From: Rubrobacter indicoceani
Lineage (GTDB): Bacteria > Actinomycetota > Rubrobacteria > Rubrobacterales > Rubrobacteraceae
Assembly: GCF_003568865.1 (NCBI RefSeq)
Contig: NZ_CP031115.1
Location: 992,001 to 1,056,000, forward strand
Direction of reading: 5' to 3'
DNA: 64,000 nucleotides
Position 1 is the stretch's first letter. Every line of letters begins with the position of its first letter. The notes below the pieces were generated by a model. It had not been told where the DNA came from, ran no database searches, and saw nothing but the letters and a program-made list of their open reading frames with translations. Below, one piece after another: positions 15,357-23,785 of the stretch. The translations under genes were made by a program, and so were the position numbers.

Positions 15357-17002
15357 GGTCGCTAAGGTACTCGCAGGACGAGTTAAACAAGCAGGAAAAG
15401 GACAAGATCGAGCGGCATCCGCTTGAGATCTACGACGCTATAAGGAACACCTACGCGGACGACCTCTCGAAGATCCACGAGGTTCCGGGTGAGATGGACC
15501 GTCTGAAGTGGGCCGGGATCTACCCGCAGAAGCAGGGCGGCGACAACTTCATGATGCGCGTCAAGGTTCCGGGCGGGGTCCTGACGGCGGAGCAGACAAA
15601 GGTTATCGGGAAGATAGCTCAGGACTTCGCCGGAGGTCCGCAGCCCAACCCCGTCTTCGGGGACAACTTCCTTGACATCACCACGCGTCAGGATATCCAG
15701 ATGCACTGGTTTGCGATGTCGGATATACCGAAGATCTGGGACCGCCTCGAGGCCGCCGGGATGACGACGGTCGAGGCGTGCGGCGACTGCGCAAGGAACG
15801 TGCTCTCGTGTCCCGTCTCCGGGCTCGGCAAGGACGAGGTCATAGACGCGCTCCCGGTCGCGCGGGAGGTCTCGGACTTCTTTACCGGAAACTGGGAGTA
15901 CGGGAACCTGCCGCGTAAGTTCAAGATGAGCATCACCGGCTGCTGCGAGGACTGCGCTCAGGCCGAGATCAACGACGTAGGCATGCTGCCGGCCCGCAAC
16001 GCCGACGGCGAGATAGGCTTCAACCTCCGGGTCGGCGGCGGGCTCTCGGACGGGCCGCGCATGGCCTCGGACATAGACGTGTTCGTGAGGCCGGAGGACG
16101 CCGTGGAGATAACCCGCGGCATCGCAAAGGTTTTCGGGGAGCTCGGCAACCGCAACAACCGCTGGCTTGCGAGGATGCGCTACCTGGTGCAGGAACTCGG
16201 ACCGGAGCGGTTCCGCGCCGAACTCGAAGCGCGGGTCAACATCCCGCTCGAACCCGCCGGGGAGGACCTGACGAACGGCTACCGGGGGGATCACACCGGG
16301 GTTCACGAGCAGCGCGACGGCAACTTCTACGTCGGCCTGAACGTCCCAGTCGGCCGGATGAGCGGCCTTGAGTTCGAGGAGGCCGGTCGGCTGGCCGAGG
16401 AGTACGGCCGGGACGTGCGCCTCGCAACCGACCAGAACCTCATCATCACCGGGGTTCCGGCGGACAGGCTCGACGACCTGCTCGCCGAAGAGCTGCTCGT
16501 GAAGTATTCCCCGAACCCGGGGCCGTTCAGCCGGGGCATCGTGGCCTGCACCGGGACGGAGTTCTGCCGCTTCGCCATCGTGGAGACAAAGATGCGGGCG
16601 GTCAGGTGGGCGCGTGAGATGGACGAGCGCGTCGGCGACGAGGTAAAAGAGGCCGGGCAGGACGTGGTGCGGATGCACTTCTCTGGGTGCTCGGCGAGCT
16701 GCGCTCAGCCCCAGATCGGGGACATCGGCTTCCGGGGCGAGACCGCCAAGGACCGCAGGGGGCTTGTCGAGGGCGTGGACATCGGGATGGGCGGTTCGCT
16801 CGGCCACGACGCCGCCTTTATAGACTGGGTCGAGGGTGCAAAGCCCGTCGAGGAGGTTCCGGACGCCCTTGAGCGGGTCTTTTTGGCCTTCAAGGACGAC
16901 CACAACGAGGGCGAGAAGTTCCACGAGTGGGCGCGGCGCAAGGACAACCCCGAGCTGCGCGACATCCTCCGGGACAGACAGACCACCGGGGCGAGGGGGT
17001 AG
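15353..17002 (+). CDS. sir: Siroheme [4Fe-4S] sulfite reductase (NirA/SirA family)
   Basis: A 549-aa assimilatory sulfite/nitrite reductase; the CysH context argues for sulfite. It has two ferredoxin-like halves and the siroheme/[4Fe-4S] ligand set C399-x5-C405 and C446-x3-C450 (CTGTEFC; GCSASC). An SCPVSG stretch (C153) and an upstream IYPQK tyrosine (Y57) occupy the positions that form a Tyr-Cys crosslink in the mycobacterial enzyme; this equivalence is by eye. Extra cysteines (EACGDCARN, TGCCEDCAQ) are unusual. TTG 15353 overlaps the cysH stop. Family members usually take electrons from ferredoxin. Here the next gene, 3 nt away, encodes an F420-type dehydrogenase subunit. Confidence 0.92.
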   Translation: MRSLRYSQDELNKQEKDKIERHPLEIYDAIRNTYADDLSKIHEVPGEMDRLKWAGIYPQKQGGDNFMMRVKVPGGVLTAEQTKVIGKIAQDFAGGPQPNPVFGDNFLDITTRQDIQMHWFAMSDIPKIWDRLEAAGMTTVEACGDCARNVLSCPVSGLGKDEVIDALPVAREVSDFFTGNWEYGNLPRKFKMSITGCCEDCAQAEINDVGMLPARNADGEIGFNLRVGGGLSDGPRMASDIDVFVRPEDAVEITRGIAKVFGELGNRNNRWLARMRYLVQELGPERFRAELEARVNIPLEPAGEDLTNGYRGDHTGVHEQRDGNFYVGLNVPVGRMSGLEFEEAGRLAEEYGRDVRLATDQNLIITGVPADRLDDLLAEELLVKYSPNPGPFSRGIVACTGTEFCRFAIVETKMRAVRWAREMDERVGDEVKEAGQDVVRMHFSGCSASCAQPQIGDIGFRGETAKDRRGLVEGVDIGMGGSLGHDAAFIDWVEGAKPVEEVPDALERVFLAFKDDHNEGEKFHEWARRKDNPELRDILRDRQTTGARG

Positions 17003-17005
17003 CGC

Positions 17006-18346
17006 GTGGCCGGTTTCGACATTCGCGACATGATGAGCTCCGTCGAGGAAGCGCCGGGCAAGGTGTGGTTCTGGGACCTTGAAAAAGCCGTTATAGACGC
17101 CGACCGCTGCGTGCAGTGCGGGGCGTGCGTGGCGGCCTGCCCGACCGACTCCATCGGCATCGCCGACGACGACCTGCCGACGCTCGTAAAGATGTGCACG
17201 GGGTGTTCTCTGTGCTGGGACTTCTGCCCGAGGGGCGGGATGCGCCACGAGGCGACCTGGAAGCTCGACGACGCGGAGCTTGAAGGCGAAGAACTCTTCC
17301 GGGAGGAGACCGAGAAAGAGGAGAACGACGAGAGCCTCGACCGGCTGGAGGACCAGAACCTGGAGAAGATCACGGGCGACAACGCCGCCGCGGCCCGCGC
17401 TCGCGGCCTCGGTCTGCCGCAGGGCATCTCCGGCACCGGGCTCGGGACGGTGCGCGAGACGTACACCGCAAGGGTCAAAAAAGACCTCCCCGGAGTTCAG
17501 GACGGCGGCGTGGTCAGCGCGCTGCTGATATCGCTGCTGGAGAACGACGAGATAGACGGTGCGCTTCTCGCCCGCGAGAGCAAGACCGAGGCGTGGAAGG
17601 GCGAGGCTTTTCTCGCGACCACGCCGCAGGACGTAATAGACTGCGCCGGGTCGTTCTACAACCAGACGCTCGCGCTCGGCCACCTCGACCTGAAGGGCTA
17701 CGACCTGCCCCCGAACCCGCGCATCGCGGTCGTGGGCACGCCGTGCGAGACGGAGGCGATAAAGGCGATGCAGGCGCGTCCGTGGACCTGGGGCTCGTCG
17801 CAGGTCGAGGCCGTTACCCTGACCATCGCGCTGCTCTGCACCAAGTCCTTTGACTACGAGCGGCTGATGGTTGAGGAGGTCTCCAGGGAGCGGGGTGTTC
17901 CGCTCTCCGACATCGGGCGGGTGGACATCATCCGGGGCAAGTTCATCGTGCAGGGCCACGACGGCGAGACCATCTTCGAGGAGCCCATAAAGAACTTCCA
18001 CGGCGCGGCCCTGAAGGGCTGCGACGAGTGCGCGGACTTCATGGGACACGCGGCGGACATCTCGGTCGGGAGCGTCGGGAGCGCGGACGGCTACTCCTCG
18101 GTTCTCGTGAGGTCCGAAGAAGGCGTGATGGCCTTCGAGAACGTCCGGGAGAAGCTTGAGATGCGCGACCTCGATAACCCGGAGGCTCTGGACAAGCTGG
18201 ACGGTCTGGACAAGAGGATCGCCCTGAAGACCCTTCAGCGCGAGTTCGACCCGGACGCGCCGCTTTTCATAGACTTCGAGGAGCATCTGGAGAACTACGC
18301 CGGGACCGACCGCGCCCCGGTCGTTCACGATGCTGTGAGGTACTAA
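17006..18346 (+). CDS. FrhB/FpoF-type F420H2 dehydrogenase subunit with two [4Fe-4S] motifs (probable electron donor to the sulfite reductase)
   Basis: 446 aa. Residues 30-80 hold two full CxxCxxCxxxC motifs (C35/38/41/45 and C64/67/70/74). An acidic linker spans about 85-145. FrhB N- and C-terminal domains follow, with DGGVVSALLISLLE, VVGTPCETEAIKAM, CTKSFDYERLM, GCDECADFMGHAADISVGSVGSADGYSS. FrhB domains bind FAD and exchange hydride with F420. The ferredoxin-FrhB order is that of FpoF/FqoF and of the N half of methanogen F420-dependent sulfite reductase (Fsr). It lies between sulfite reductase (3 nt gap) and a small unknown gene that abuts its stop. The family call is secure; the partnership is inference from position and architecture. 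Confidence 0.88.
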   Translation: MAGFDIRDMMSSVEEAPGKVWFWDLEKAVIDADRCVQCGACVAACPTDSIGIADDDLPTLVKMCTGCSLCWDFCPRGGMRHEATWKLDDAELEGEELFREETEKEENDESLDRLEDQNLEKITGDNAAAARARGLGLPQGISGTGLGTVRETYTARVKKDLPGVQDGGVVSALLISLLENDEIDGALLARESKTEAWKGEAFLATTPQDVIDCAGSFYNQTLALGHLDLKGYDLPPNPRIAVVGTPCETEAIKAMQARPWTWGSSQVEAVTLTIALLCTKSFDYERLMVEEVSRERGVPLSDIGRVDIIRGKFIVQGHDGETIFEEPIKNFHGAALKGCDECADFMGHAADISVGSVGSADGYSSVLVRSEEGVMAFENVREKLEMRDLDNPEALDKLDGLDKRIALKTLQREFDPDAPLFIDFEEHLENYAGTDRAPVVHDAVRY

Positions 18347-18679
18347 TTGACGGTCTACGCCGAACCCGAGACGGAGAACCTTGAGCTTTCGCCGCCGGAG
18401 GAGCCGCTGCGCCTGAAGCTCCAGACTCGCGCCGAACTCGAAGGCGATCCGCCCGCCGGGAACGCAAAGGTGAAGGACGCGAGGTTTCTCGCCCAGCCGC
18501 TCTGGCGCGCCTGGGGCGGGGAGCTGCGGGCGCGCGGGATGCAGCGGCGACACTTCTTCGCCATCGCCCGGGGATACTCGGCCGAGATCCGGCTCTGGGT
18601 TGTCGGGGAGCGTCCCTGGGAACACTGCGTCTCCGGCCTCGCCGGGCGCGTCCGGCGGAGGCTCGAAACCCGCGAGTGA
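18347..18679 (+). CDS. Unknown 110-aa protein in the sulfate-assimilation operon
   Basis: The TTG start directly abuts the stop of the FrhB-type gene. I do not recognise the family. It has an acidic, Leu/Pro-rich N half (ENLELSPPEEPLRLKLQ), then a basic C half with aromatic residues (ARFLAQPLWRAWGGEL, RRHFFAIARGYSAEIRLWV, GERPWEHCVSGL, then an Arg-rich tail). It has one cysteine and no signal peptide or membrane helix. The tight operon position suggests a role with the sulfite reductase or F420 subunit, for instance assembly, but the sequence alone does not show this. Confidence 0.75.
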   Translation: MTVYAEPETENLELSPPEEPLRLKLQTRAELEGDPPAGNAKVKDARFLAQPLWRAWGGELRARGMQRRHFFAIARGYSAEIRLWVVGERPWEHCVSGLAGRVRRRLETRE

Positions 18680-18723
18680 GGGCGCGGGAGGGATTTTTCT
18701 GTATCAAACGGTATCATGTAATG

Positions 18724-18739
18724 TGGTCTACGCGGACCA
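18724..18739. promoter_or_regulatory. Inverted repeat upstream of sat
   Basis: TGGTC (18724-18728) and GACCA (18735-18739) flank six bases in the 113-nt gap between the 110-aa gene and ATP sulfurylase. The position suits an operator for an internal promoter, but no clear -35/-10 pair was found. Confidence 0.3.
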
Positions 18740-18792
18740 TGCGAGATGTAGAACACCGAAAAGGCAACGACGGCCAAGCGAGGTTTCCTGAT

Positions 18793-19992
18793 TTGACGGT
18801 AGATACGAAAAGGTGGCAGACAAGCACGCCGCACGGGGGCAGCCTCGTGGACCGGCGGGCGCCGGAGGATGAGCGCGAGGAGCGCAGGCGGCAGGCCGGA
18901 GAGTACAAAAAGGTCTCCGTCGGGGCGCGGCAACTCTCCGACCTCGAGATGATCTCGACGGGGGTTTTCTCCCCGATCACGGGCTTCATGACCCGGGAGG
19001 ACTACACCTCCGTCGTGGATACGATGCACCTGAAGGACGGAAACGTCTGGAGTCTCCCCATAACCCTCTCTGCCGGGGACGAAGCGAACGCGATCTCCGA
19101 GGGTGAGGAGATCTCCCTGACCGACGGCGACGGGCGCATCGTCGCCACGATGCTGGTCGAGGACAAGTTTTCCTACGACAAAAAGCACGAGGCCAAAGAG
19201 GTCTACCGCACCGACGATGAGGCCCACCCCGGCGTTGCGAACGTCTACGCGCAGGGAGATACGCTTCTCGGCGGCCCGGTTACGCTTGTAGAGGACGAGC
19301 CGAACCCGCGCCCGTTCCCGGCGTACTACTTCGAACCCGCCGAGCTTCGCCGGGCATTCGAGGCGAAGGGCTGGAAGACGATAGTCGGTTTTCAGACCCG
19401 CAACCCCGTCCACCGGGCTCACGAGTACATCCAGAAAAGCGCGCTTGAGATCGTGGACGGCCTGCTCCTGAACCCGCTTGTCGGGGAGACGAAGTCCGAC
19501 GACATAAGCGCGCCGGTCAGGATGAAGTCCTACGAGGTTATCCTCGAGCGGTACTTCCCGCAGGACCGGACGATGCTCGCTGTCTTCCCGGCGGCGATGC
19601 GCTACGCCGGGCCGCGCGAGGCCGTCTTCCACGCGATGTGCCGCAAAAACTACGGCTGCACGCACTTTATAATCGGGCGCGACCACGCCGGGGTCGGAAG
19701 CTACTACGGGACCTATGACGCCCAGCACATCTTCGACGAGTTCAGCGATGACGAGCTCGGTATCACGCTCCTCAAGTACGAGCACGCCTTCTGGTGCAAG
19801 CGCACCATGCAGATGGCGACCACCAAAACCACCCCGAGCACCCCGGAGGAGCAGGTCTTTCTCTCCGGCACGAAGGTCCGGGAGATGCTCGCCCGCGGGG
19901 AGTACCCGCCAAAGGAGTTCTCCCGCCCCGAGGTGGTGAAGGTCCTTATCGAAGGGCTCGAAGCCGAGGGCAAGGCGACTTTCAAAAAGTAA
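18793..19992 (+). CDS. sat: Sulfate adenylyltransferase (ATP sulfurylase, Sat type)
   Basis: A 399-aa single-polypeptide ATP sulfurylase that makes APS from sulfate and ATP. It has PHGGSLVDR near the N terminus, ISTGVFSPITGFM, the catalytic GFQTRNPVHRAHEYIQK (QTRNPxHRxH), then GLLLNPLVGETKSDDI, FPAAMRYAGPREAVFHA and IIGRDHAGVGSYYGTYDAQ. TTG 18793 is chosen because GAGGT lies eight bases upstream and the family begins soon before the PHGG motif; the frame is open further upstream. It is in the same direction as, but 113 nt away from, the cysH-sir block, so it may have its own promoter. Confidence 0.94.
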   Translation: MTVDTKRWQTSTPHGGSLVDRRAPEDEREERRRQAGEYKKVSVGARQLSDLEMISTGVFSPITGFMTREDYTSVVDTMHLKDGNVWSLPITLSAGDEANAISEGEEISLTDGDGRIVATMLVEDKFSYDKKHEAKEVYRTDDEAHPGVANVYAQGDTLLGGPVTLVEDEPNPRPFPAYYFEPAELRRAFEAKGWKTIVGFQTRNPVHRAHEYIQKSALEIVDGLLLNPLVGETKSDDISAPVRMKSYEVILERYFPQDRTMLAVFPAAMRYAGPREAVFHAMCRKNYGCTHFIIGRDHAGVGSYYGTYDAQHIFDEFSDDELGITLLKYEHAFWCKRTMQMATTKTTPSTPEEQVFLSGTKVREMLARGEYPPKEFSRPEVVKVLIEGLEAEGKATFKK

Positions 19993-20030
19993 CGGGAACA
20001 ACGGCGGGGCCGGCCGCAGAAAACAGGGAT

Positions 20031-20059
20031 TTGACGGCCCCGTATCTTTTATCTATAAA
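20031..20059 (+). promoter_or_regulatory. Promoter of cysC
   Basis: TTGACG (20031-20036), a 17-nt spacer, TATAAA (20054-20059). This is one of the closest matches to consensus in the window. The predicted start is near 20066, 20 nt before the ATG, which is preceded by AGGAGG. APS kinase can therefore be expressed apart from the reductive branch. Confidence 0.7.
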
Positions 20060-20083
20060 TCGAGTAGAGAAAACAGGAGGTAG

Positions 20084-20656
<573 letters not shown>

Positions 20657-20955
20657 TTTCAAGACCGCAGGGTCTCCGGGGGCACCGGAGGCCCGGTAGT
20701 TCCATCCCCGCTCTCGCACCCGGCTGCGAGGTCGGGGTTTTACTTTTCTTCCGCTGTTTTCCGTGTCGAAACCCTCTAAGGCGGGAAACATCTTGCAGTG
20801 GGACACCGTAGTCTCACCGGACGGTGCGGCTCTGATCCCCGGAAAATCCGGGCTTGCCGGGCGGCTTCGATGTTCGTTGAACGGCTGGTCCTTTAAAAGG
20901 AGGCAACTCAGTTGAGTAGAGATACAGGCATGAACCCGGATATCGGGGGTCTGTG
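20657..20955 (+). other. Intergenic region cysC-terC
   Basis: Besides the cysC terminator, this 299-nt gap holds a small perfect hairpin CCCGGA-aaa-TCCGGG (near 20840) and an ACTCA-gt-TGAGT inverted repeat (near 20910). TerC genes are often preceded by the manganese (yybP-ykoY) riboswitch. I looked for its conserved GGGGAGUAG loop and did not find it. Confidence 0.3.
20706..20749 (+). terminator. Rho-independent terminator after cysC
   Basis: CCCCG (20706-20710) pairs with CGGGG (20733-20737), and CTCGCA pairs with TGCGAG inside. The stem is followed by TTTTACTTTTCTT. It closes the sulfate-assimilation block. Confidence 0.75.
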
Positions 20956-21939
20956 ATGGGTGGCGGTGCGGATGCGGCGGCCTCGGTCAACTTCCCGATC
21001 TGGGCCTGGTTTTTCTTTGTCGGGCTGGTGGCGCTGCTGCTCTTTATAGACCTGTTCGTGCTGCACCGGAAGGCGCGGGAGATACCTTTCGGCGAGGCTC
21101 TGGTGCTCTCGGGGGCCTGGATCACGATCTCGATTCTGTTCGGCGGGTTTATCTGGGCCCTGTCCAGCCCGGCGGTTGCGGCGGAGTATTACGCCGCGTA
21201 CCTTGTCGAGTGGTCGCTGTCTCTGGACAACGTCTTTGTGTTCTCGGTGATCTTCACAAGCTTCGCCGTGCCGAGGGAGTACCGCTATCACGTTCTTTTC
21301 TGGGGGGTGATGGGGGCGCTGGTCTTCCGGGCCGTCTTTGTCGCCGTCGGGATAAGCCTGCTCTCGGCGTTTGCGTGGCTGGTCTTTGTGTTCGGGGCGT
21401 TTCTGATCTTCACCGGGATAAGAATGTTCCGTCGCAGCGAGAGCGGCTCGGGGGGCGACCCGAAGAACAACCGCGTGCTCAGGGTCTTCCGGCGTTTCTT
21501 TCCGGCGACGGAGGAGTATCACGGGGATAACTTCTTTGTCCGGATGAACGGCAAGCGTTACGCGACGCCGCTTCTGGCAGTGCTGGTCGTTATAGAAGCC
21601 TCCGACCTGCTCTTCGCCATAGACTCCGTCCCGGCGGTGCTATCCATAACCTCCAACACGTTTATCGCGTACTCGGCGGTGGTGTTCGCCGTTCTCGGCC
21701 TGAGGGCGCTGTACTTCGCGCTCGAAGGTCTCGTCGACCGCTTTATATACCTGCACTACGGTCTGGCGGCGATCCTTGTCTTTGTCGGTACGAAGTTCAT
21801 CCTGGAAGGCTTCGGGGTCCATCTCCCGGTAGCGGCCTCGCTGCTCCCGATAGCGGCTATCATCGGGATCTCGATCGGCTACTCGCTCTACGTTACCCGG
21901 GGCGGCGGTGGCGGGAACAGGCCCAGCCGGGTCCGGTAA
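20956..21939 (+). CDS. TerC/Alx family integral membrane protein
   Basis: A 328-aa protein with about eight hydrophobic helices. Family signatures are AAYLVEWSLSLDNVFVFSVIF and, after a cytoplasmic loop (about 165-190), VVIEASDLLFAIDSVPAVLSI; the acidic residues inside these helices are metal ligands in the family. TerC/Alx proteins are linked to Mn2+ export and to metallation of exported proteins. ATG 20956 has GGGGG seven bases upstream; a GTG directly precedes it. It is probably monocistronic, with hairpins on both sides. Confidence 0.9.
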   Translation: MGGGADAAASVNFPIWAWFFFVGLVALLLFIDLFVLHRKAREIPFGEALVLSGAWITISILFGGFIWALSSPAVAAEYYAAYLVEWSLSLDNVFVFSVIFTSFAVPREYRYHVLFWGVMGALVFRAVFVAVGISLLSAFAWLVFVFGAFLIFTGIRMFRRSESGSGGDPKNNRVLRVFRRFFPATEEYHGDNFFVRMNGKRYATPLLAVLVVIEASDLLFAIDSVPAVLSITSNTFIAYSAVVFAVLGLRALYFALEGLVDRFIYLHYGLAAILVFVGTKFILEGFGVHLPVAASLLPIAAIIGISIGYSLYVTRGGGGGNRPSRVR

Positions 21940-21963
21940 ACCACCTGTAACGCGAAAAAACCT

Positions 21964-22004
21964 CCCCCGTCCGGTGTCGAGCAGGTCGCACCGGGCGGGG
22001 GTTT
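21964..22004 (+). terminator. Terminator between terC and gloA
   Basis: CCCCCG-t-CCGGTG (21964-21976) pairs with CACCGG-g-CGGGGG (21989-22001), followed by TTT. The arms extend into AAAAAA/TTT on the outside, so it may work in both directions. Confidence 0.6.
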
Positions 22005-22093
22005 CGCGCGGGCACGCGATGGCAATTGCCTCCGTCAAACAGGTAAAATACCCGGCTAGACGTATGATGGAAAAGCCAGGGAAAGGAAAAGAA

Positions 22094-22513
22094 ATGGCGA
22101 CGAAGTACATCCACACCTGCTACAGGATTCTGGAGCCCGAACGGAGCATAGACTTCTACGTGAACAAGCTCGGCATGAAGAAGGTGGGTGAGATGCACTT
22201 CGACACCGCCACCAACTATTTCTTTGCGATGGAGGAGAGCGCGGACTCCCCGATGCTCGAGCTCACCCACAACCACGACCAGTCCGAGCCTTACGAGATG
22301 GGCAATGGCTACTCGCACGTGGCCTTCACCGTGGACGACCTTGTAGCGACCTGCCGGTCTCTTGAGGAGCAGGGCGTCGAGATAGCCCTCCAGCCAAAGA
22401 CCATGACGGTCGAGGGCCACGACTATCACATCGCCTTTATCGTAGACCCGGACGGATACCGCATCGAGCTTCTCGAAACCGGAACGGTCAAGGTCGGTAA
22501 CATCATCCAGTAG
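22094..22513 (+). CDS. Lactoylglutathione lyase-like glyoxalase (VOC superfamily)
   Basis: A 139-aa protein of two beta-alpha-beta-beta-beta units. The four metal-ligand positions of glyoxalase I are present: His in KYIHTCYRI, Glu in MLELTHN, His in YSHVAFTV and Glu in YRIELLE. It would isomerise a methylglyoxal-thiol hemithioacetal. In an actinobacterium the thiol cofactor is probably not glutathione (mycothiol or another thiol). ATG 22094 follows GGAAAAG; an upstream in-frame ATG pair at about 22064 is less likely. Flanked by terminators on both sides. Confidence 0.88.
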   Translation: MATKYIHTCYRILEPERSIDFYVNKLGMKKVGEMHFDTATNYFFAMEESADSPMLELTHNHDQSEPYEMGNGYSHVAFTVDDLVATCRSLEEQGVEIALQPKTMTVEGHDYHIAFIVDPDGYRIELLETGTVKVGNIIQ

Positions 22514-22541
22514 CTTTACCTTCAGTTAGGCAGGTATTGGC

Positions 22542-22578
22542 GGCTCCCCGGTTTCTCCGGGGGGCTGCTTTGTTGTTT
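22542..22578. terminator. Terminator between gloA and the convergent MerR-like gene
   Basis: GCTCCCCGG and CCGGGGGGC pair around TTTCT, followed by TGCTTTGTTGTTTT on the plus strand. It follows the glyoxalase gene and faces the 3' end of the leftward MerR-like gene at 22604. Confidence 0.65.
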
Positions 22579-22603
22579 TGCACTGACGCTTCTGCGGGGG
22601 CTT

Positions 22604-23479
22604 TTACGCAAGGGTTCCGAGCAGGGCGGGGACAAGGTAAGCGAAAAGCAGGCCGAGAAAGACAAGCAGACCAACGGCCAGCAGGCCGCCGATGATCTTC
22701 CTCCGCCGCCGGGCGAGGGAGCCGTAGTCGGACCTTCTGTGGCGAACGCCGCTTCTCCGGCCCCGTCTTGCGCCGGTGGGGGCTCTATCCGCGGGCGAGG
22801 GGTAGCCGACCCTCTTTTCCGGGCCGGGTCGCCGCCGGGATGAAACCCGCACGGAGCGCGAAGCGGCGAACGTCGTCGGGGTTACGGTCTTCGTCGCCCC
22901 GACCGAATCCGGGTTCGGTCGAACACCGCCCCGGCGGACGCCCCCGGATGCGGAGGACGAGCGGTGCCCGACCGTCGCCAGAGGAACCTCCCGCGAGGTA
23001 TCCCGCAGACCGTGCCTCACGACCGGCGGCTCGGCGGCCTGAGACCTCCGGTGGACCTGCCGACCGCTGGAGCGCATCATCTCCTCCACCATCTCGGTAA
23101 GGTTGATAACGGCCGAGATCAGCAAGGTCTGCCGCGCCAGAAGCGTCCGAACCGCCTGCTCCGAAGAGAGGTTCTCCGGTGGCCTCTCGATCCGCACCCC
23201 CTGAAGCTCGCGCGTGATCCTGTCGAGGCGGTTGGTGATCTCCACCTCATCCGTGTTCTTGGGGGGGGCTTCGATCATGCGCCGCACCGAACCGGTCCCC
23301 ATGCCCTCCCGGTGAAGGTCCCGGACCCGACGAATCTTCTCGACTGACTCCTCCGGGATGGAGATCCTCCCGGACCGCCTCCGACTCGGTATGTCATATT
23401 CCCTCAAGTAACGGTAGAGGGTCGGACGCGGGATAACCAGCAGATCGCTGACCTCATCCACCGAATACGACCGACTCAT
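22604..23479 (-). CDS. Membrane-anchored MerR-type HTH protein
   Basis: 291 aa. Residues 1-70 form a MerR-like winged helix (MSRSYSVDEVSDLLVIPRPTLYRYLREYDIPSRR ... EESVEKIRRVRDLHREGM). A helical stretch at about 70-135 follows, then a long, basic, Ser/Arg/Pro-rich and probably disordered segment (140-260). A single C-terminal membrane helix (GGLLAVGLLVFLGLLFAYLVPALL) ends the protein. Classical MerR regulators are soluble and end in an effector domain, so a membrane tether is unusual. The DNA-binding head would be cytoplasmic. It is divergent from the RlpA-LysM gene and may regulate it. Confidence 0.8.
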   Translation of the reverse strand: MSRSYSVDEVSDLLVIPRPTLYRYLREYDIPSRRRSGRISIPEESVEKIRRVRDLHREGMGTGSVRRMIEAPPKNTDEVEITNRLDRITRELQGVRIERPPENLSSEQAVRTLLARQTLLISAVINLTEMVEEMMRSSGRQVHRRSQAAEPPVVRHGLRDTSREVPLATVGHRSSSASGGVRRGGVRPNPDSVGATKTVTPTTFAASRSVRVSSRRRPGPEKRVGYPSPADRAPTGARRGRRSGVRHRRSDYGSLARRRRKIIGGLLAVGLLVFLGLLFAYLVPALLGTLA

Positions 23480-23642
23480 ACGCTTATCACAGAAATATTA
23501 TCTCCCCGTTCCGCAACCGGGCTCCATGATAACACGACCTTCGCTATCGTCCCGCGACACGCCGGATTCCCTTTTGCAGAGCGGGAAAAACGCTTCATCA
23601 TCACAGAGGACGAGCGTTTGTTTCGTCCGCTAGAGCCCCGGT

Positions 23643-23665
23643 CGGTTATCACGGGGCGATAACCG
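23643..23665. promoter_or_regulatory. 8-bp perfect inverted repeat in the merR/rlpA divergent region
   Basis: CGGTTATC (23643-23650) and GATAACCG (23658-23665) flank a 7-nt spacer. It lies between the membrane-anchored MerR-type gene and the RlpA-LysM gene, 24 bases before the latter's -35. This is the expected layout for an operator bound by the adjacent regulator. The rest of the 306-nt gap (23480-23785) shows no other feature except the promoter. Confidence 0.5.
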
Positions 23666-23688
23666 AAAGGTGTATACCCGTTGCGCCC

Positions 23689-23718
23689 TTGACGGGGTTC
23701 GGCTCTTCGCCATACTTT
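23689..23718 (+). promoter_or_regulatory. Promoter of the RlpA-LysM gene
   Basis: TTGACG (23689-23694), an 18-nt spacer, TACTTT (23713-23718). The start codon is about 60 nt downstream of the predicted start site. Confidence 0.5.
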
Positions 23719-23785
23719 CGAAGTCAAATCGGTTGAAGTTCAAGTTGAGATCACATTGTTCCTGTAGTTGACGGAGGGGGAGTTC

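Noticed and set aside
15383-18625. A 1080-codon open frame on the minus strand opposite the sulfite reductase and F420 subunit genes.
   Set aside because: It is the complement of two well-supported genes; its translation is Arg/Leu/Val-rich with no domain motif. Long antisense frames are expected at this GC content.
20760-20952. Manganese (yybP-ykoY) riboswitch upstream of the TerC gene.
   Set aside because: Expected from the gene family, but the conserved GGGGAGUAG-type loop is absent; only small unrelated hairpins are present.
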